Assembly (NCBI GenBank): GCA_948146395.1
Contig: OX411551.1
Coordinates: forward strand, 64,499,346-64,563,345
Source of the DNA: Fragum whitleyi
Taxonomy: Eukaryota > Mollusca > Bivalvia > Cardiida > Cardiidae
DNA: 64,000 bases
Reading direction: 5' to 3'
In this document: one piece after another, positions 22,388-34,100 of the stretch
How positions within the stretch are numbered: the first letter of the stretch is position 1
How the letters are laid out: the number at the start of each line of letters is the position of its first letter
Translations under genes and position numbers: made by a program
The notes under the pieces: generated by a model
Database searches by the model: none
What the model was told of the DNA's origin: nothing
What the model saw: the letters and a program-made list of their open reading frames with translations, nothing else

Positions 22388-22690
22388 ATATATAATACGT
22401 ACTGAGTTTTTTGTATGAAAAAAAAATCTAACAAGGTTGTGAGAATTGATAATTGTCGAGTTTCTGTCGAGTTAGATATTTTTCCTTACAATACACTAAG
22501 TACGTATTGTATTTATAATATAACCTATATTTGTCTTGTTTTCGTCAATGTTTCTAACTGAAATGCATGTTTCTAAAAAAAGCCGCGATATATCATTGTT
22601 CTAAAAATAACTATTTGATATCATAATAACTATCAAATGTGTTGTTTTCACACGGATATTAGTATAGTTATAAGATAATTATTGTTCTAT
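22388..22690 (+). mobile_element. GTATGAAAAA hairpin MITE, copy 3
   Basis: Begins AATATATAATACGTACTGAG, followed by a shortened foldback (AAATCTAACAAGGTTGTGAG...GAGTTAGATATTTTTCC), and ends ACACGGATATTAGTATAG. Opposite orientation to copies 1 and 2. It begins only about 35 bp after the A exon donor. Confidence 0.7.
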
Positions 22691-23524
22691 TACATGTTGA
22701 ACAGAATGGGCGGATAATTTACAGGAATTACACTGTTTTTTTTTGTTAAACCTATTTTGGAGGTTCATTAAACCTCGAAATATGGCATCATTACCAGAAC
22801 TTTTTTCATATACAAATGTGACCAGTCACGTGAAAAGAGACATTTCGGAGAGTGCGTAAAGTGCCCACCTCAGTCAGAATGCACGAACTGACTTAGGTCG
22901 ACCCCCCCTTACTTTAATGATTTTCTTAATCTATAATAATTAAACTACCTTCCTATAAAAGAATTTTTGAAATGCGACCTGTGCTTGTCCTGTACTACAA
23001 TCAATTCTTACGGAGTTCCAAGATGTTTTTTTTCGCGTGACGGATCACATATGTAATCCAAGGCAACCACGCTTCCTTGCATTTTCACAAATTAACTAGA
23101 AATAATCTCTTCCATGTATTTTTCCAGTTCTTTTTTTATACAAGAACTATTACTTCATATGTTTGCGTTGTTTAATGTTTTTACTATTTTTTGGTTATTC
23201 ATTTTTGCTTAATTAATCTGTCACGGTAACGATCTCCGATACAGGGGCTCGTTTTTAAACTGCTTACGCTTAAAGTAATCGTAAGTCAAAATCACAAATC
23301 TTACCTGGTGTTTTCATTCATTGTTAGATTCTGCCTTGCAATATTCCGTGGGAATCGTCTTTCCAATAAGATGATGCATGGCAGAATTCCATATTCAATT
23401 ACTCATCTAGAAGCAACGCAAAATGATCGTAAGATGCATAGTAAAACAGGACCTTGGACTACGAAAACCTTGATTATTTGTAAGTCGACGCCTTAAAATT
23501 ATCTAAAACACGGTAACATTGAAA
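22691..23524. other. intronic non-coding sequence
   Basis: AT-rich intron sequence of the Ly6-like gene between a hairpin MITE and the large inverted-repeat element. Nothing else recognised. Confidence 0.4.
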
Positions 23525-23700
23525 TAGTCCGTGAGCAAAACCCCGAAATTTTGACTTTCGGTACCATCTTGGGTGGAAAAGTCTATCATGCATTTTTGAA
23601 TACCTATACCACCCTAGTGTTAGAAAATATGTGATAGCATTCTGAAATCGGTAGCTTTCTATGGAAATTAACCCTTTATTCTAACCTACCCTTTATGCGC
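23525..23700 (+). repeat. left terminal inverted repeat of the 7.6-kb element
   Basis: Blocks in order: AATAGTCCGTGAGC, GGTACCATCTTGGGTGGAAA, TTTTTGAATACCTATA, TAGAAAATATGTGATAGCAT, TCTGAAATCGGTAGCTTTC, ACCCTTTATTC. Each has a counterpart in the same order and similar spacing in the reverse complement of 30925-31097. Confidence 0.8.
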
Positions 23701-24769
23701 TTAATTCTAAGTCTGGTAATATATAAATTCCTCATCACTTTTCAAAAGATTGAAACTTATAAAGATATGAAGATTTTATTTTCTATTGGCTAGAAAAGAA
23801 AATATAAACTCATATTCAATGAATAATATTATTTACAGTCTGGTCAAAAAGAAAAAAAAAACTTGGCAGCAGTAAATAGAATACTTATTCTACTTTCGAA
23901 AATGTCTTAAAGATATTACAGCAGTTGAACATGAATTCTATTCTAATTTAAGTTTTTGTGACATAAATGAAACGAATTTAAATACTGACATACAGGTTTA
24001 GCATTTATGATTAGTTAGACGATAAAATCAGAGTTGTACCTGGAGTGATAATTGCTTTATGCTATCAAATGCTACTTACCCCACCCACTACTGAATGTAT
24101 GGCTATTTTCGCAAAATTTAGTGTATTTGAATTTATATCTTTTTCAAAGATCCTGTCACCTTTAGATATTGATGGTACTACAATATCATCTTTTCTTGTC
24201 AGTCAGAACCATTTGTCGAATGAATACAGACAGTGTACCCTTAACGTTACCCTTAATCCCGAACCTAACAAAGTCATTTCAATTTGAGTGAATTTAATCA
24301 AGCAGTGACGCCGTAAAGTATCATATAATATTTTCATAACAAATTAATCAACGGAAATGGTTTATTATAAATATCAACACAACATTCGATGGTTACTTTA
24401 AGAATTGAGGTGGTGTTGATCCATTCCTAGCCTAGTAAGTTTCTAGTCTTAAAAAAAACTTAAATGATGATCATTTTGAGGAAAACGGGATTTTCTAGAC
24501 ATAAATTTGAATTATTTAAATATTTATGTCTATCCTCCTTTGTTATACCCTCATTAGCGTTGTCCTAGATGAAATTACCAAACCCTATTGTTAAATCCTT
24601 ATTCATACGAATTCTATCGAGAAATCATCTTTCATTTTGGGTGATTATCATCTAGATGCTAGATCTTGATTCTTATTGTTTAGATGCCTATTAAAGGTAT
24701 ATTAAAGTTACGTTTAACGAATGACACCGAGGACCACAAATGTGTTTCTTGCACGTGACTCATTGTGGG

Positions 24770-24777
24770 TATAAAAG
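24770..24777 (+). promoter_or_regulatory. TATA box of the 1557-aa gene
   Basis: GTGGGTATAAAAGAAGG, about 540 bp before the start codon, preceded by a CACGTGACTCA motif (E-box/AP-1-like). Transcription would start near 24800. A possible 5' UTR intron runs from GTGAGTAAG (24861) to TTTTAATACAG (about 24994). Confidence 0.55.
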
Positions 24778-25318
24778 AAGGTGAATCGCCAGATGTAATC
24801 AGTTCGTGCTTGGTCTTCACATCGAGCACTTGGAACTCCAAACAGCTAGCGACTCTTATTTGTGAGTAAGCTAGTGGAAATATTTGCTGACCCTCAGAGT
24901 TGCAGCGAACGTTCAGAGTTGTTAGGTCTCATATATTTCAACAACATCTCCCGTTTTGATAAGAAGTCAGCTTATTTCGCCCTTTTAATACAGGGTACAC
25001 GAATTGTTCCCATCCTGTACTGACCCCGTTTTATACTAGTTTGATACAACGTGGGTTGGTTGGTACAATACTGGTGTAGCATAAGGCTATCCCGTCTTAT
25101 ACATAGCCCAGTGTTGTTATTGATAGGCTGTTATAGACTTGTGATTTTGGTATTGCCTTATGATAGGTGCTGTACCTTTTGGTTTTATACAGAACTTACT
25201 GGGTCTAACCCAGTGTTGACATATATTAAAAACAATAATCCATTCTGTGCACGTCACATTTTTATTAACGAGGCAGTCTACAGTTCAAACATTTTTCTAA
25301 TATTAATCAAATCCTAAA

Positions 25319-28300
25319 ATGGAGAACGATCCTAAACTTCCTTTAAAACCGTCTTGTAGTATACATATGTCCGCTACAACTGATGATGATCATCTAATCA
25401 GCCCACAGAGTCACGAATCATGGCTTACAATCTTAGATGCGGCTAATGTTAGGAATTATACTCCAATTTTAGAAATCGCAAAGAGTGTGCAAGGTAAAGA
25501 TATTCCAGATATTTATTATCATAGGAAATGTAGAAGCATTTTTACAATGAAAAGGGATTTAGATGCAATAAAAAGGAAAAGTGGCGCAAAAAGCGCAATA
25601 CCATCAACAAGTGAGGGGTCGTTCAAAAGATTATGCAGAAGAGCATCAGGAGAAGGGAGAGTATTTGAACCAAATTGTATTTTCTGTGAACGGATAAAGT
25701 ATATGAAGAACACGAGAACGCGTGAAAAGCTTCTTCAAGTTGTAACGCTAAAGGCTGATCAGAAACTCAGAGCATGTGCTATCCAAAAAGGCGATGATAG
25801 ATTAATAGCGCTTACAAGTCGAGATATTGTTGCAGCCGAGGCACATTACCATTCTTCATGCTACAAAAAGTACACTAATTTGAAATCATTAGGCCATTCA
25901 AGTAAGACAGAACTTGACAAATCTAAAAATCCCTATCAGGTTTCAGAGACCCAGGCTTTTGAAGACTTATTTGAGTACATCAGGAATGAATTATTCGAAA
26001 GCAAATCAGTTGTAACTTTAGTTTTCCTGTTACAAAGATTAGAAAATAATATGAGAAATAGGGGAGTAGAAAGCCTGACTGATTCAACCAGAAAGCATTT
26101 TCGTACAAAACTTGAGCAAGAATTCAAAAATTCGATAGAAATAGTTACAAATGAAAGTGGAAAATTGCTTTTGGTGCCAGACTGTGTAACCAGAAAAGAC
26201 CTTGTGCTAGAAAATGATAGACTTTTAAGGCAACTCAATTTACTGAAAGTAAAGTCCAGCAATATTGACAAAACTATAGATCAAACGTCAATTCATATTC
26301 GATCTATAATAAAGCAAGAAGTCAATCCTACTCCCTGGCCAATTCATCCCTTTGATATTGATACGAGTTCAGAAATTCCAAACGGATTAAAACGTTTTTT
26401 TCTTGGACTTTTGACTGGTGACCCTGAAAATACAAATTATGGCAGTAAAACTTGGTGTCTGGTTCAGTCTTTCAGCCAAGATATCATATATGCTGTGTCT
26501 GGTGGACAAATTAAACCAGCAAAACATGTACTTTTACCGAATGCAGTTAAAACGTTGACCGGGAATTCTGAGCTTATTCATATATTGAACAAATTAGGCC
26601 ACGGAGTATCGTATTCGCAACTTGAAGAAAACGACACAGCATTATGTCTTCAGAAACTAGAAGCCAGTGCTGACCAGAAGGTCGTGTTACCATCTTCTAT
26701 TCAACCATATGTATTTACAAATCTGGCTTGGGACAATATTGATAGGACCTTATCCGGAAAGGGTACATCCCATAGGGTAAACGGGATTGCTGTTCAGGCA
26801 AATATGTATGGTCCATTCTTGCCTAAAGCCGGACTTCCCAATATTGATAGGCTAAAGCAGCGATCAGTTAATGTCGATCAAAGAGAATTAGACGTATATG
26901 TTGCTGGTTCACGCATTGGTCCACATCCCCTGATGACGAATCATAATCATAATCATTTCAGCGACATGGAAAATGCTTCAGCATTAGCAAGAGAAAAAGA
27001 CTTTCTGTGGATAATAACTAGATTGATAAACACAGAGGAACAAAATGTACACAGCTGGACTGGGTTTAATATTCAGACACGAAGTGATCTAGCGGTACCA
27101 AAAGATACAGTTGGATATTTACCAACAATCAATGCACCTGCAACTGAACTTTCTACCGTATTTGAAGTTTTAAACCAATCCGAAGCTATTCGCAAGCAGC
27201 TTCTTTTAGAAACAATTGTTGTTGTGTTTGATCAAGCACTTTATGCAAAGGCAGCTGAGATAGTTTGGAAACACAAAGAACGCTTTTCAAATATTCTTCT
27301 TAGGCTAGGTGTATTCCATACAATATGTAATGTTTTGTCGATACTTGGTAAGCGTTTCCGTGATGCAGGGTTGAGGGACATTTGTATAGAATCAGATATA
27401 GTTTCAGAGGGTTCTATAAATGCAGTTTTGGATGGAAAACACTACAACCGCGCTGTAAGAGTTCACAAATGCATTTTTGAAAGTCTTATGAGGCTTGTAT
27501 GGTCAAACTTTCTAATTTGGTTAGAACCCAACACACAAGGCACTAGCGAAGTATCTAACTTTCTAAATGATGCAAATGAACTGGCTTTTGATTTGACTCA
27601 GCATAGGTTTGACATGCTGATTGAAAGCCCAGACTTGTCCACCGTAAAACGCCACTGGAATGACTATCTAGAGCATTTGCGTCATAACAACGGCGAGTTG
27701 TCTGCATTTTGGATGTCCTACATTGACATTGTAGGGGAAATTCTACTCGATCTGCTAAGGGCTTCTAGGGAGGGTAATTGGAACTTGCACCTTCAAGCAA
27801 TTCGTAAAATGATTCCTTGGTGTTTTGCATATGACAAGTTGAATTATGCAAGATATCTGACTCCCTATTTTGCCCAAATGTCAAATCTTCCTGAAAGTCA
27901 CCCACATGTGTATAATGCATTTAAGTCTGGCCAATTTTCCGTTCAGTTGTCCATTAATCCATTTGCACGTATCCCTATAGACCAAACCACAGAAGTGACC
28001 GTAAATAAGGACACTCAGACGCCGGGAGGAACTACAAAATTTAGCTTGAATGCTTCAGCTGTTAAAAGGTACTATATAACGGCAGAGTACAGAAGTACAT
28101 TTCTTGGTCAATTAAGAGATTTGATTCAGGACAGAAAATCAGAGTTAAGTCACACAGACCTTCAAAAGTCAAGAATCCAAAAGGACGAAGATGCAGTGAA
28201 TTCGGTCACAAACTTGATAAGAGACTGGGTTGATCCTTTTTCACACGATCAAGATTTATTGTGTATTTCCACAGCTAAAGAAACGCCAAAAGACATATCT

Positions 28301-29992
28301 CATGATCTGCTTAATGCATATGAAATTGGCCAAGCTGCATACGAAGCTTTCAAATCTGAAAGACTAGAAAAAGATGCACCTGATAAGAAATTTCATGATC
28401 AAATGAAAACATGTAAGCTTAAAACATTTAGTGATCTGTGTAAGAAAAAGGAGGTTAAGTCGAATGGAAGGACAACAATACTCAAGGCAGACAGGTCTCT
28501 TTTTGGTCGCATCATTGTAATGGCACAAACAAGAAATTTAAGGATGGACGATATACTAGCACACCCGTTAGGTCCATTGCCATGGGCTTTAGCAACACCA
28601 GACGGTCTTCTTCGTAAAACGAACAAAGCAACTCTTGCCTCAACTCTTCAGAAAAATGTAAAACTAGCTGATAGTATACCTGAAAATTCTGCTGCGGTAG
28701 TAGATGGTATGGCCCTGGTTCAAAGAATCAAAGGTGATGAGAAAACATATGGTGAAATAGCAAAACATGTTTTCTCAATGGCACTCGGTCAGGGAACTGC
28801 TTGTATGAGAATAGATGTAGTTTTTGATTGTTACATTGAAAATTCAATAAAGAACAGTGAACGTGCTTTGCGAGCTGAGCAAACTGGACATCAGTTAAAA
28901 AGTATATCTGATTCCCAAATTGTAAGACAATGGCGCAAATTCCTTGGCGATGTCGAAAATAAAAACATCCTTATAGAATTTTTGGTCGATCAATGGAAGA
29001 AACCTGAATATAGAGACAATCTTGATACAAAGGTTATGTATGTTACTGTAAAAGAAGAATGCTACAAAATCAGTTCACAAAATGTAGAGGCCATTGATCC
29101 TTTACGCTGTAAGCAAGAGGAAGCCGATGGGCGTTTATTTCTACATGCTTTGCATGCATCACAAGATGGATATACATCGGTAGTTATCTGTTCTGATGAT
29201 ACAGATGTATTTGTAATGGCTGTAGCTTTTCAAAGTGAAATAAGAGCTAGTCTATACCAAAAGTGTGGACCAAGAACTAGAGTAAAATTGGTTGATATTC
29301 AAAAAATAAATACCACTATTGGTACTGACACATGTAAAGCTCTGGTTGGTATGCATGCTTTCACGGGTTGTGACACTGTAAGTGCGTTTGCTGGTAAAGG
29401 TAAAGCAAATGCCTTGAAACTTGTGATGAAGCACAGTGATTTCAAGGATACATTTCTTGAGCTGGGTAGAGATTGGGATCTTTCAGAGGATCTCATAAAA
29501 AGACTGGAACTATTTACTTGTCAGCTTTATGCATCAAAGGTTGCAACAAATAAAGTTAATGAACTAAGATACAACCTTTTTTGCGCTAAACGGGGTGAAG
29601 TAGAAAGTCATCAACTACCACCCTGCTCAGACTGTTTGCGAAAACACTGTCAAAGAGCTAACTACCAAGCCGCTATTTGGAGGAGATGCTTAGTGCAAGA
29701 CCCTGCTGTACCCAGTCCAATTGGCCGAGGCTGGAAAATTGAAAAAGAAAATGGAAAAGACCGGCTCATTGTTAACTGGATGGATGGTCAACCAGCACCT
29801 GATGCTGTGCTAGACCTCTTGTCTTGTAGCTGCTCTAGACAGTGCAAATTGCCAAACTGTCCATGCTTGGTAAACGGGCTGAAATGCACAGACATGTGTA
29901 AACTGACTGACTGCACAAATCAAGAAGTAGTGTCATTATCAGAAGATGAAGAGAATGATAATGACTCAGAAGAACCCGCTGATGATTTTTAA
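25319..29992 (+). CDS. 1557-aa zinc/RNase H-like/PIN-like/CXC protein of the large element
   Basis: One uninterrupted frame with a good start context (AAAATGG). Visible layout: residues 13-71, a degenerate zinc site ending YYHRKC71; 120-181, a second site (C120-x2-C123 ... H176, H178, C181 in HYHSSCYKKYT); about 330-460, a segment rich in conserved-looking W/G/H residues; about 470-710, a candidate RNase H-fold core with D472/D475 (LAWDNID), D638 (VVVFDQALYAKA), H667 (GVFHTICN...DAGLRDI) and E691/E697; about 1125-1450, a PIN/FEN-like nuclease core with D1129 (VVDGMAL), D1170 (VVFDCY), E1267/E1268/D1270 (EEADGR), D1293-D1296 (SDDTDVF) and D1352 (TGCDTVSAFAGKGK); 1503-1532, a nine-cysteine CXC cluster; and an acidic tail from 1538. 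I recall similar unnamed proteins in many aquatic animals. The G-F-H...DAGL signature recalls DUF6589-type proteins, unverified. Inferred role: DNA cleavage for transposition. Domain names rest on motifs only. Confidence 0.85.
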   Translation: MENDPKLPLKPSCSIHMSATTDDDHLISPQSHESWLTILDAANVRNYTPILEIAKSVQGKDIPDIYYHRKCRSIFTMKRDLDAIKRKSGAKSAIPSTSEGSFKRLCRRASGEGRVFEPNCIFCERIKYMKNTRTREKLLQVVTLKADQKLRACAIQKGDDRLIALTSRDIVAAEAHYHSSCYKKYTNLKSLGHSSKTELDKSKNPYQVSETQAFEDLFEYIRNELFESKSVVTLVFLLQRLENNMRNRGVESLTDSTRKHFRTKLEQEFKNSIEIVTNESGKLLLVPDCVTRKDLVLENDRLLRQLNLLKVKSSNIDKTIDQTSIHIRSIIKQEVNPTPWPIHPFDIDTSSEIPNGLKRFFLGLLTGDPENTNYGSKTWCLVQSFSQDIIYAVSGGQIKPAKHVLLPNAVKTLTGNSELIHILNKLGHGVSYSQLEENDTALCLQKLEASADQKVVLPSSIQPYVFTNLAWDNIDRTLSGKGTSHRVNGIAVQANMYGPFLPKAGLPNIDRLKQRSVNVDQRELDVYVAGSRIGPHPLMTNHNHNHFSDMENASALAREKDFLWIITRLINTEEQNVHSWTGFNIQTRSDLAVPKDTVGYLPTINAPATELSTVFEVLNQSEAIRKQLLLETIVVVFDQALYAKAAEIVWKHKERFSNILLRLGVFHTICNVLSILGKRFRDAGLRDICIESDIVSEGSINAVLDGKHYNRAVRVHKCIFESLMRLVWSNFLIWLEPNTQGTSEVSNFLNDANELAFDLTQHRFDMLIESPDLSTVKRHWNDYLEHLRHNNGELSAFWMSYIDIVGEILLDLLRASREGNWNLHLQAIRKMIPWCFAYDKLNYARYLTPYFAQMSNLPESHPHVYNAFKSGQFSVQLSINPFARIPIDQTTEVTVNKDTQTPGGTTKFSLNASAVKRYYITAEYRSTFLGQLRDLIQDRKSELSHTDLQKSRIQKDEDAVNSVTNLIRDWVDPFSHDQDLLCISTAKETPKDISHDLLNAYEIGQAAYEAFKSERLEKDAPDKKFHDQMKTCKLKTFSDLCKKKEVKSNGRTTILKADRSLFGRIIVMAQTRNLRMDDILAHPLGPLPWALATPDGLLRKTNKATLASTLQKNVKLADSIPENSAAVVDGMALVQRIKGDEKTYGEIAKHVFSMALGQGTACMRIDVVFDCYIENSIKNSERALRAEQTGHQLKSISDSQIVRQWRKFLGDVENKNILIEFLVDQWKKPEYRDNLDTKVMYVTVKEECYKISSQNVEAIDPLRCKQEEADGRLFLHALHASQDGYTSVVICSDDTDVFVMAVAFQSEIRASLYQKCGPRTRVKLVDIQKINTTIGTDTCKALVGMHAFTGCDTVSAFAGKGKANALKLVMKHSDFKDTFLELGRDWDLSEDLIKRLELFTCQLYASKVATNKVNELRYNLFCAKRGEVESHQLPPCSDCLRKHCQRANYQAAIWRRCLVQDPAVPSPIGRGWKIEKENGKDRLIVNWMDGQPAPDAVLDLLSCSCSRQCKLPNCPCLVNGLKCTDMCKLTDCTNQEVVSLSEDEENDNDSEEPADDF

Positions 29993-30164
29993 ATATATAT
30001 TTTTCTTAACTGAGTCTAAATGACGAATTGACATTGAATCAGAAAAACAAAATAATGGAATTAAAAAAAAAAACTCTTAAATGTGGCTACAAGGTTTGTA
30101 TTAAAAATCAGTAACTTGTAAGGATTTTTGATATCTTAGCCACACGAATGTTTCAGAAACCTTT

Positions 30165-30170
30165 AATAAA
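30165..30170 (+). terminator. poly(A) signal of the 1557-aa gene
   Basis: AATAAA, 173 bp after the stop codon, in CTTTAATAAATGTAG. Candidate cleavage signal for the element transcript. Confidence 0.55.
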
Positions 30171-30924
30171 TGTAGAGGTTTGCTCCAAGGAGACACAATG
30201 CAACATAGATACATGTAGTAAGGGTAACAATCAGATTACAAACAGATTAACAGTTATATAAATTGGATTGGAAGATAGATATTGCGGGGTTTTTTTGTTG
30301 TTGTTCTTGTTGTTTTTTTAAGTAATCACCTGCTTTATGAGTATCAAGTTCATATTAAATGACTATTGCTGATGCGATAGATCAAACGAACAGACTTGGT
30401 CAAAATGTCAAGTTTATGTAATGTTCCGTATTTGGCTGTGTCTTAAGAAAAGAAATTTCAAGTCTTTGCTCCAAATGATTCATATTCATTTTCAACTACA
30501 CTTTAAATAATTACTAACGATTACACAGAATATGGGTGGGTGGGGTAAGAAAAATTGTGATTATTTTATCAATTAAGTGAATTTGTGATTTTATAACTCT
30601 AGATTTGCTGTTCTAAAATGCCATTCAATTTTTCCAACAAAAAGAGAAGTGATAATTTCGAGTTTGGTTCTATAACTCTCGCCTAAATAACATACTAACA
30701 TACTAAAGTAATACTTATTACTTCATTGATAAGGCCTACAAAAAGCCACGTTTCTGTAGGCTATAATAGGTTAAATTGAAGCTAAACAATTGCATTTCTT
30801 TTGTAAATTACATTATAAAGATAGTAAGTGGTGATAACTATAAAGAATTAGTAAGTTAGAAGCAATACAAAAGGTAGAAGAAATTTCAACATATCGGCTT
30901 ATTTTCAGAATGATTCTTTTAAAA
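30171..30924. other. 3' non-coding part of the 7.6-kb element
   Basis: AT-rich, with a TTGTTGTTGTTCTTG stretch at about 30295-30315. No second ORF, so the element appears to encode one protein. Confidence 0.5.
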
Positions 30925-31097
30925 GAAATTATCAGGTAGAGGGTATATCTGAACAAAGGGTGAAAAATTCGGGAAAGCCACCGATTTCAGAATGCTATCA
31001 TACATTTTCTTTAAGTATACATATCAGGCTACTCGAAAATAGACTTGAACCTTTTCCACCCCAGATGGTACCATCCGAGCCTGTGGCTCATGGACTA
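30925..31097 (-). repeat. right terminal inverted repeat of the 7.6-kb element
   Basis: Read on the minus strand from the outside: TTTTAGTCCATGAGCC, GGTACCATCTGGGGTGGAAA, TTTTCGAGTAGCCTGATAT, AGAAAATGTATGATAGCATT, CTGAAATCGGTGGCTTTC, ACCCTTTGTTC. Mirrors 23525-23700. The longest uninterrupted match is TGATAGCATTCTGAAATCGG. Confidence 0.8.
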
Positions 31098-31196
31098 AAA
31101 TAGTATTTTTTTTGGTGAACTTATGTTCAATTTATTAACAGATGTTTAAAATTAATTTAATGCCCGGTCCCATTGCAAAACGGACACCAAACGTAT

Positions 31197-34100
31197 GCTT
31201 AACGGACACGACGGACGGGTGACATTTCCATCCATTCTTTACGCTTGATAAAAGCTTATAATAGTGGTAAAAATTGCGAAAACAGAATGGGAAATATCAG
31301 ACGCTTAAAGTATGTGGCCGGGATGTTTAGTGGATGTTCATCAGAAGCCTTGCGGATAAGATCGAAAGACAGCTCAGAAGATGTTTCCGGGTGTAAATGT
31401 GACGTATACGAACAGCGCAAAGAGCGGATGCATAAAGCATTGTCGTACACACCACGTATGTTGAGCGGAAACAAATAGGCCATGGGCTGAGAATGGTTTC
31501 GTTCCCCCCCCCAGGGGGAGTTTTACGGACCATATTTTTCATATAGCCCCATGTCTTGCGAGTATTTTAAGACATGTTAGCCCTCTGAGAGTGGTAGCTT
31601 TATCGTGGTGGCATTACGTTACCTACACCACCTATCAAATTTAAATGTATGACTTAGAAAAAACTTTAAAACATATATTTTTTAAGAAAACATTGTCAAA
31701 TGATAAAAATGAGTATATTTTCCACTAAAGCTATTCAAGAGCAAAAATTCTTTGTCAATACCAATAATGAATAGTGCACTCTAACATGTAACATACGTTA
31801 CATTTTCATTTATACCCCATTTATCTTAAAAACAATGCCTCATGTTTCTTCTTAAAATTTTATTAATTTAGATAAAGCATTTCTGTTGTCATTGTCAAAA
31901 AGGCAGTCCAATTATCTTTCCAAAACTGCAAAGAGTAACTCTCTACGTGACCAAATGTGCATGTTATAAACAAAAGAATGTAGTGACCCCAGTTACGAGC
32001 AGTCAATAAAATAAGTGTCTTTTTGCTACTAGGAGTAAAAAATTTATTCGATTATTCCACTGCAATTGAACTTATATACTGATTGAATAAAAAAATGGTC
32101 TGGGCAAAAATGTGAATTTCTGGTGTTTAAGTGGATATATAACATTTACGCATACAGCACTTATTTGATGCATCATTACACTGATTTTAATTCAATTTTC
32201 ATAGCTTTATCCTTCGAAGTATCTTTCAATAATCTGACAATTAAAAGCTAGTTGATAGTTTTTTTTTAAAAAAAAATGTTGATTATGATACAATGTCTAA
32301 TTGGTAACATATCTAGGCCCAAACACTGGTGTGAAATACATGTAAAAAGCATGATAATTATTTCTAAATTAAAAAAAATCAGCATATTTTTATTCTATCC
32401 ACATGAGCTCTACCTCTCGAACAGGGAAGTTTTGATGATTGATTTCATAGAGTTGCATGTCTTACAAATAATTAAAACATGTTATCATCTGAAAATGATA
32501 GCTTTATCATGTAATATTACGTTACATGCACGGTCTGTTATATTTATTTAATTATCAATTATAATGTATTTATCTGATTTCATCTCTCTCAAATTATTAA
32601 AATAAGTGTTCTGACCAGAACAAGAACTCAAGACGACTTTTGAGCCTGATAAAAAAAGAATTTAGCCTCCTGTAGTGTTACATAATTTACATTTTCACAT
32701 TTGATTATGTCTGAAAATTTGCGCCCTATTGGTTGGGAAAGAACTATATAAATTAGGAGAAAAACATACAGATATTTGTTAAAACTCATTGAATCAGTTT
32801 TAATTTGTATTTAAAGAAGTTATTATTCAAATCGAATGCTCATACAGATGATGCTGTACTGATCAGAACTTTCCTATATTAATTTGTACGTGGTAACATA
32901 TTTAACATCAGACTAATTATTATGTGTGTTATGACTTGCCAAGGAAAACAATCTATGTCTGACAACAAAGTTTTTGCTAAGCAACAGTGATTTCAAATAG
33001 CCAGATAGGTTGTGAGTAATTGGACACATGCAATATATCTGAAAATGGTAACTGCTTTTGTGTGTGTGTGCACGTGTGTGTATTAAACTGTCTATTTTTT
33101 CTAGCACCTGTTACTTTTTTAAAAAAAAAAGTCAAATGAAAGTAAATAACACAAAATCTTCAACAGGAAGTATTTATGTTAAAAATACTGATCAAATTCA
33201 ATATATTGATAAGAAATAATTATTGTCATACACTTTACAAATGTCACATGTGTTACCGTTTTACATAATATGTGTTCATATGTAATGTCACGTTTTCTCT
33301 ATGCCATATTCTTTATTAACCAAGTATTTATTAAAAGACAAAAGTAACCATGAGTTTTTATTAGGCTATTATAGATCAAATAACACTAGAAAGCTGTATT
33401 TATTCTGTCATTGCTTTAAAGTCTTAAGGTTCAATTTTGTATTTACACAACGTTGCATTAATCTGTAATGTGCATTAATCTGTTACAAGCTAAATTGGCA
33501 GACACTTGACTATGAAGTAATATATTTATTTTCGTCTTGGTTGGCATACCTCTATCTACCATACGAGACAAATATTTAATTAGGAAGTTTAGGCAAACCA
33601 CATACCTTTTAGATAGAAGCACAAGCTGGACAAAATATCTAACTTGCCTTGTGTCAGCGAAAACCTGGAAACTTGAAAGCATCTTTGTGACAACAATGTG
33701 ACTAAATTGGCTCCAATTCATTTTGAATATCCACTTGATTAGCTAGTGTAATCCAGTTGTTTTCTTTTATACCAGTAGGGCTTTTTTAGTTTGTTGCTCA
33801 AACCATTATTTTGGATCTACATGAATAGTTAGATAGCCCTTTTATGCTTTACAGGGTATTAACCATAGGTGCTCGCAGTCACAGATATTCAGATTTATTC
33901 TTTGATCACAAACTATCAAAATACAACATTACCTGAATTAGATTTGTTTTAAAATGGAGTTCTACGCTGCTTTTAACAATAGCTCAGTTATATCGCCCAT
34001 CTGGAGCACCTAACAATGGATTTCTTGGTACAGACAGGATGAGTGCTGTTGTCTGGATCTTTTGAATGATACTCCAACACGCTACCATCTGCCCTTTGAA

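Larger units (their letters stand above)
23525..31100 (+). mobile_element. candidate large DNA transposon encoding a 1557-aa protein
   Basis: A 7.6-kb unit defined by imperfect inverted repeats at about 23525-23700 and 30925-31097 around a single intact ORF (25319-29992). It has a TATA-type promoter (24770) and a poly(A) signal (30165). It lies wholly within the long intron of the Ly6-like gene, in the same orientation. Matching blocks between the ends include AGTCCGTGAGC/AGTCCATGAGC, GGTACCATCTTGGGTGGAAA/GGTACCATCTGGGGTGGAAA and TGATAGCATTCTGAAATCGG in both. The exact termini and target-site duplication could not be fixed: sequence outside AGTCC loses similarity but no clear direct repeat is visible. 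The alternative is a host gene inside an inverted duplication, but an intronless 4.7-kb ORF in a repeat-filled intron fits a mobile element better. Confidence 0.7.

Noticed and set aside
25519..29496. Several minus-strand frames of 60-111 codons within the 1557-codon ORF
   Set aside because: Shadows of the large ORF on the opposite strand.
31245..31542. Overlapping frames on both strands near the left end of the 4.8-kb element
   Set aside because: They cover subterminal GCGGAT-type repeat sequence and show no protein-like conservation signals.
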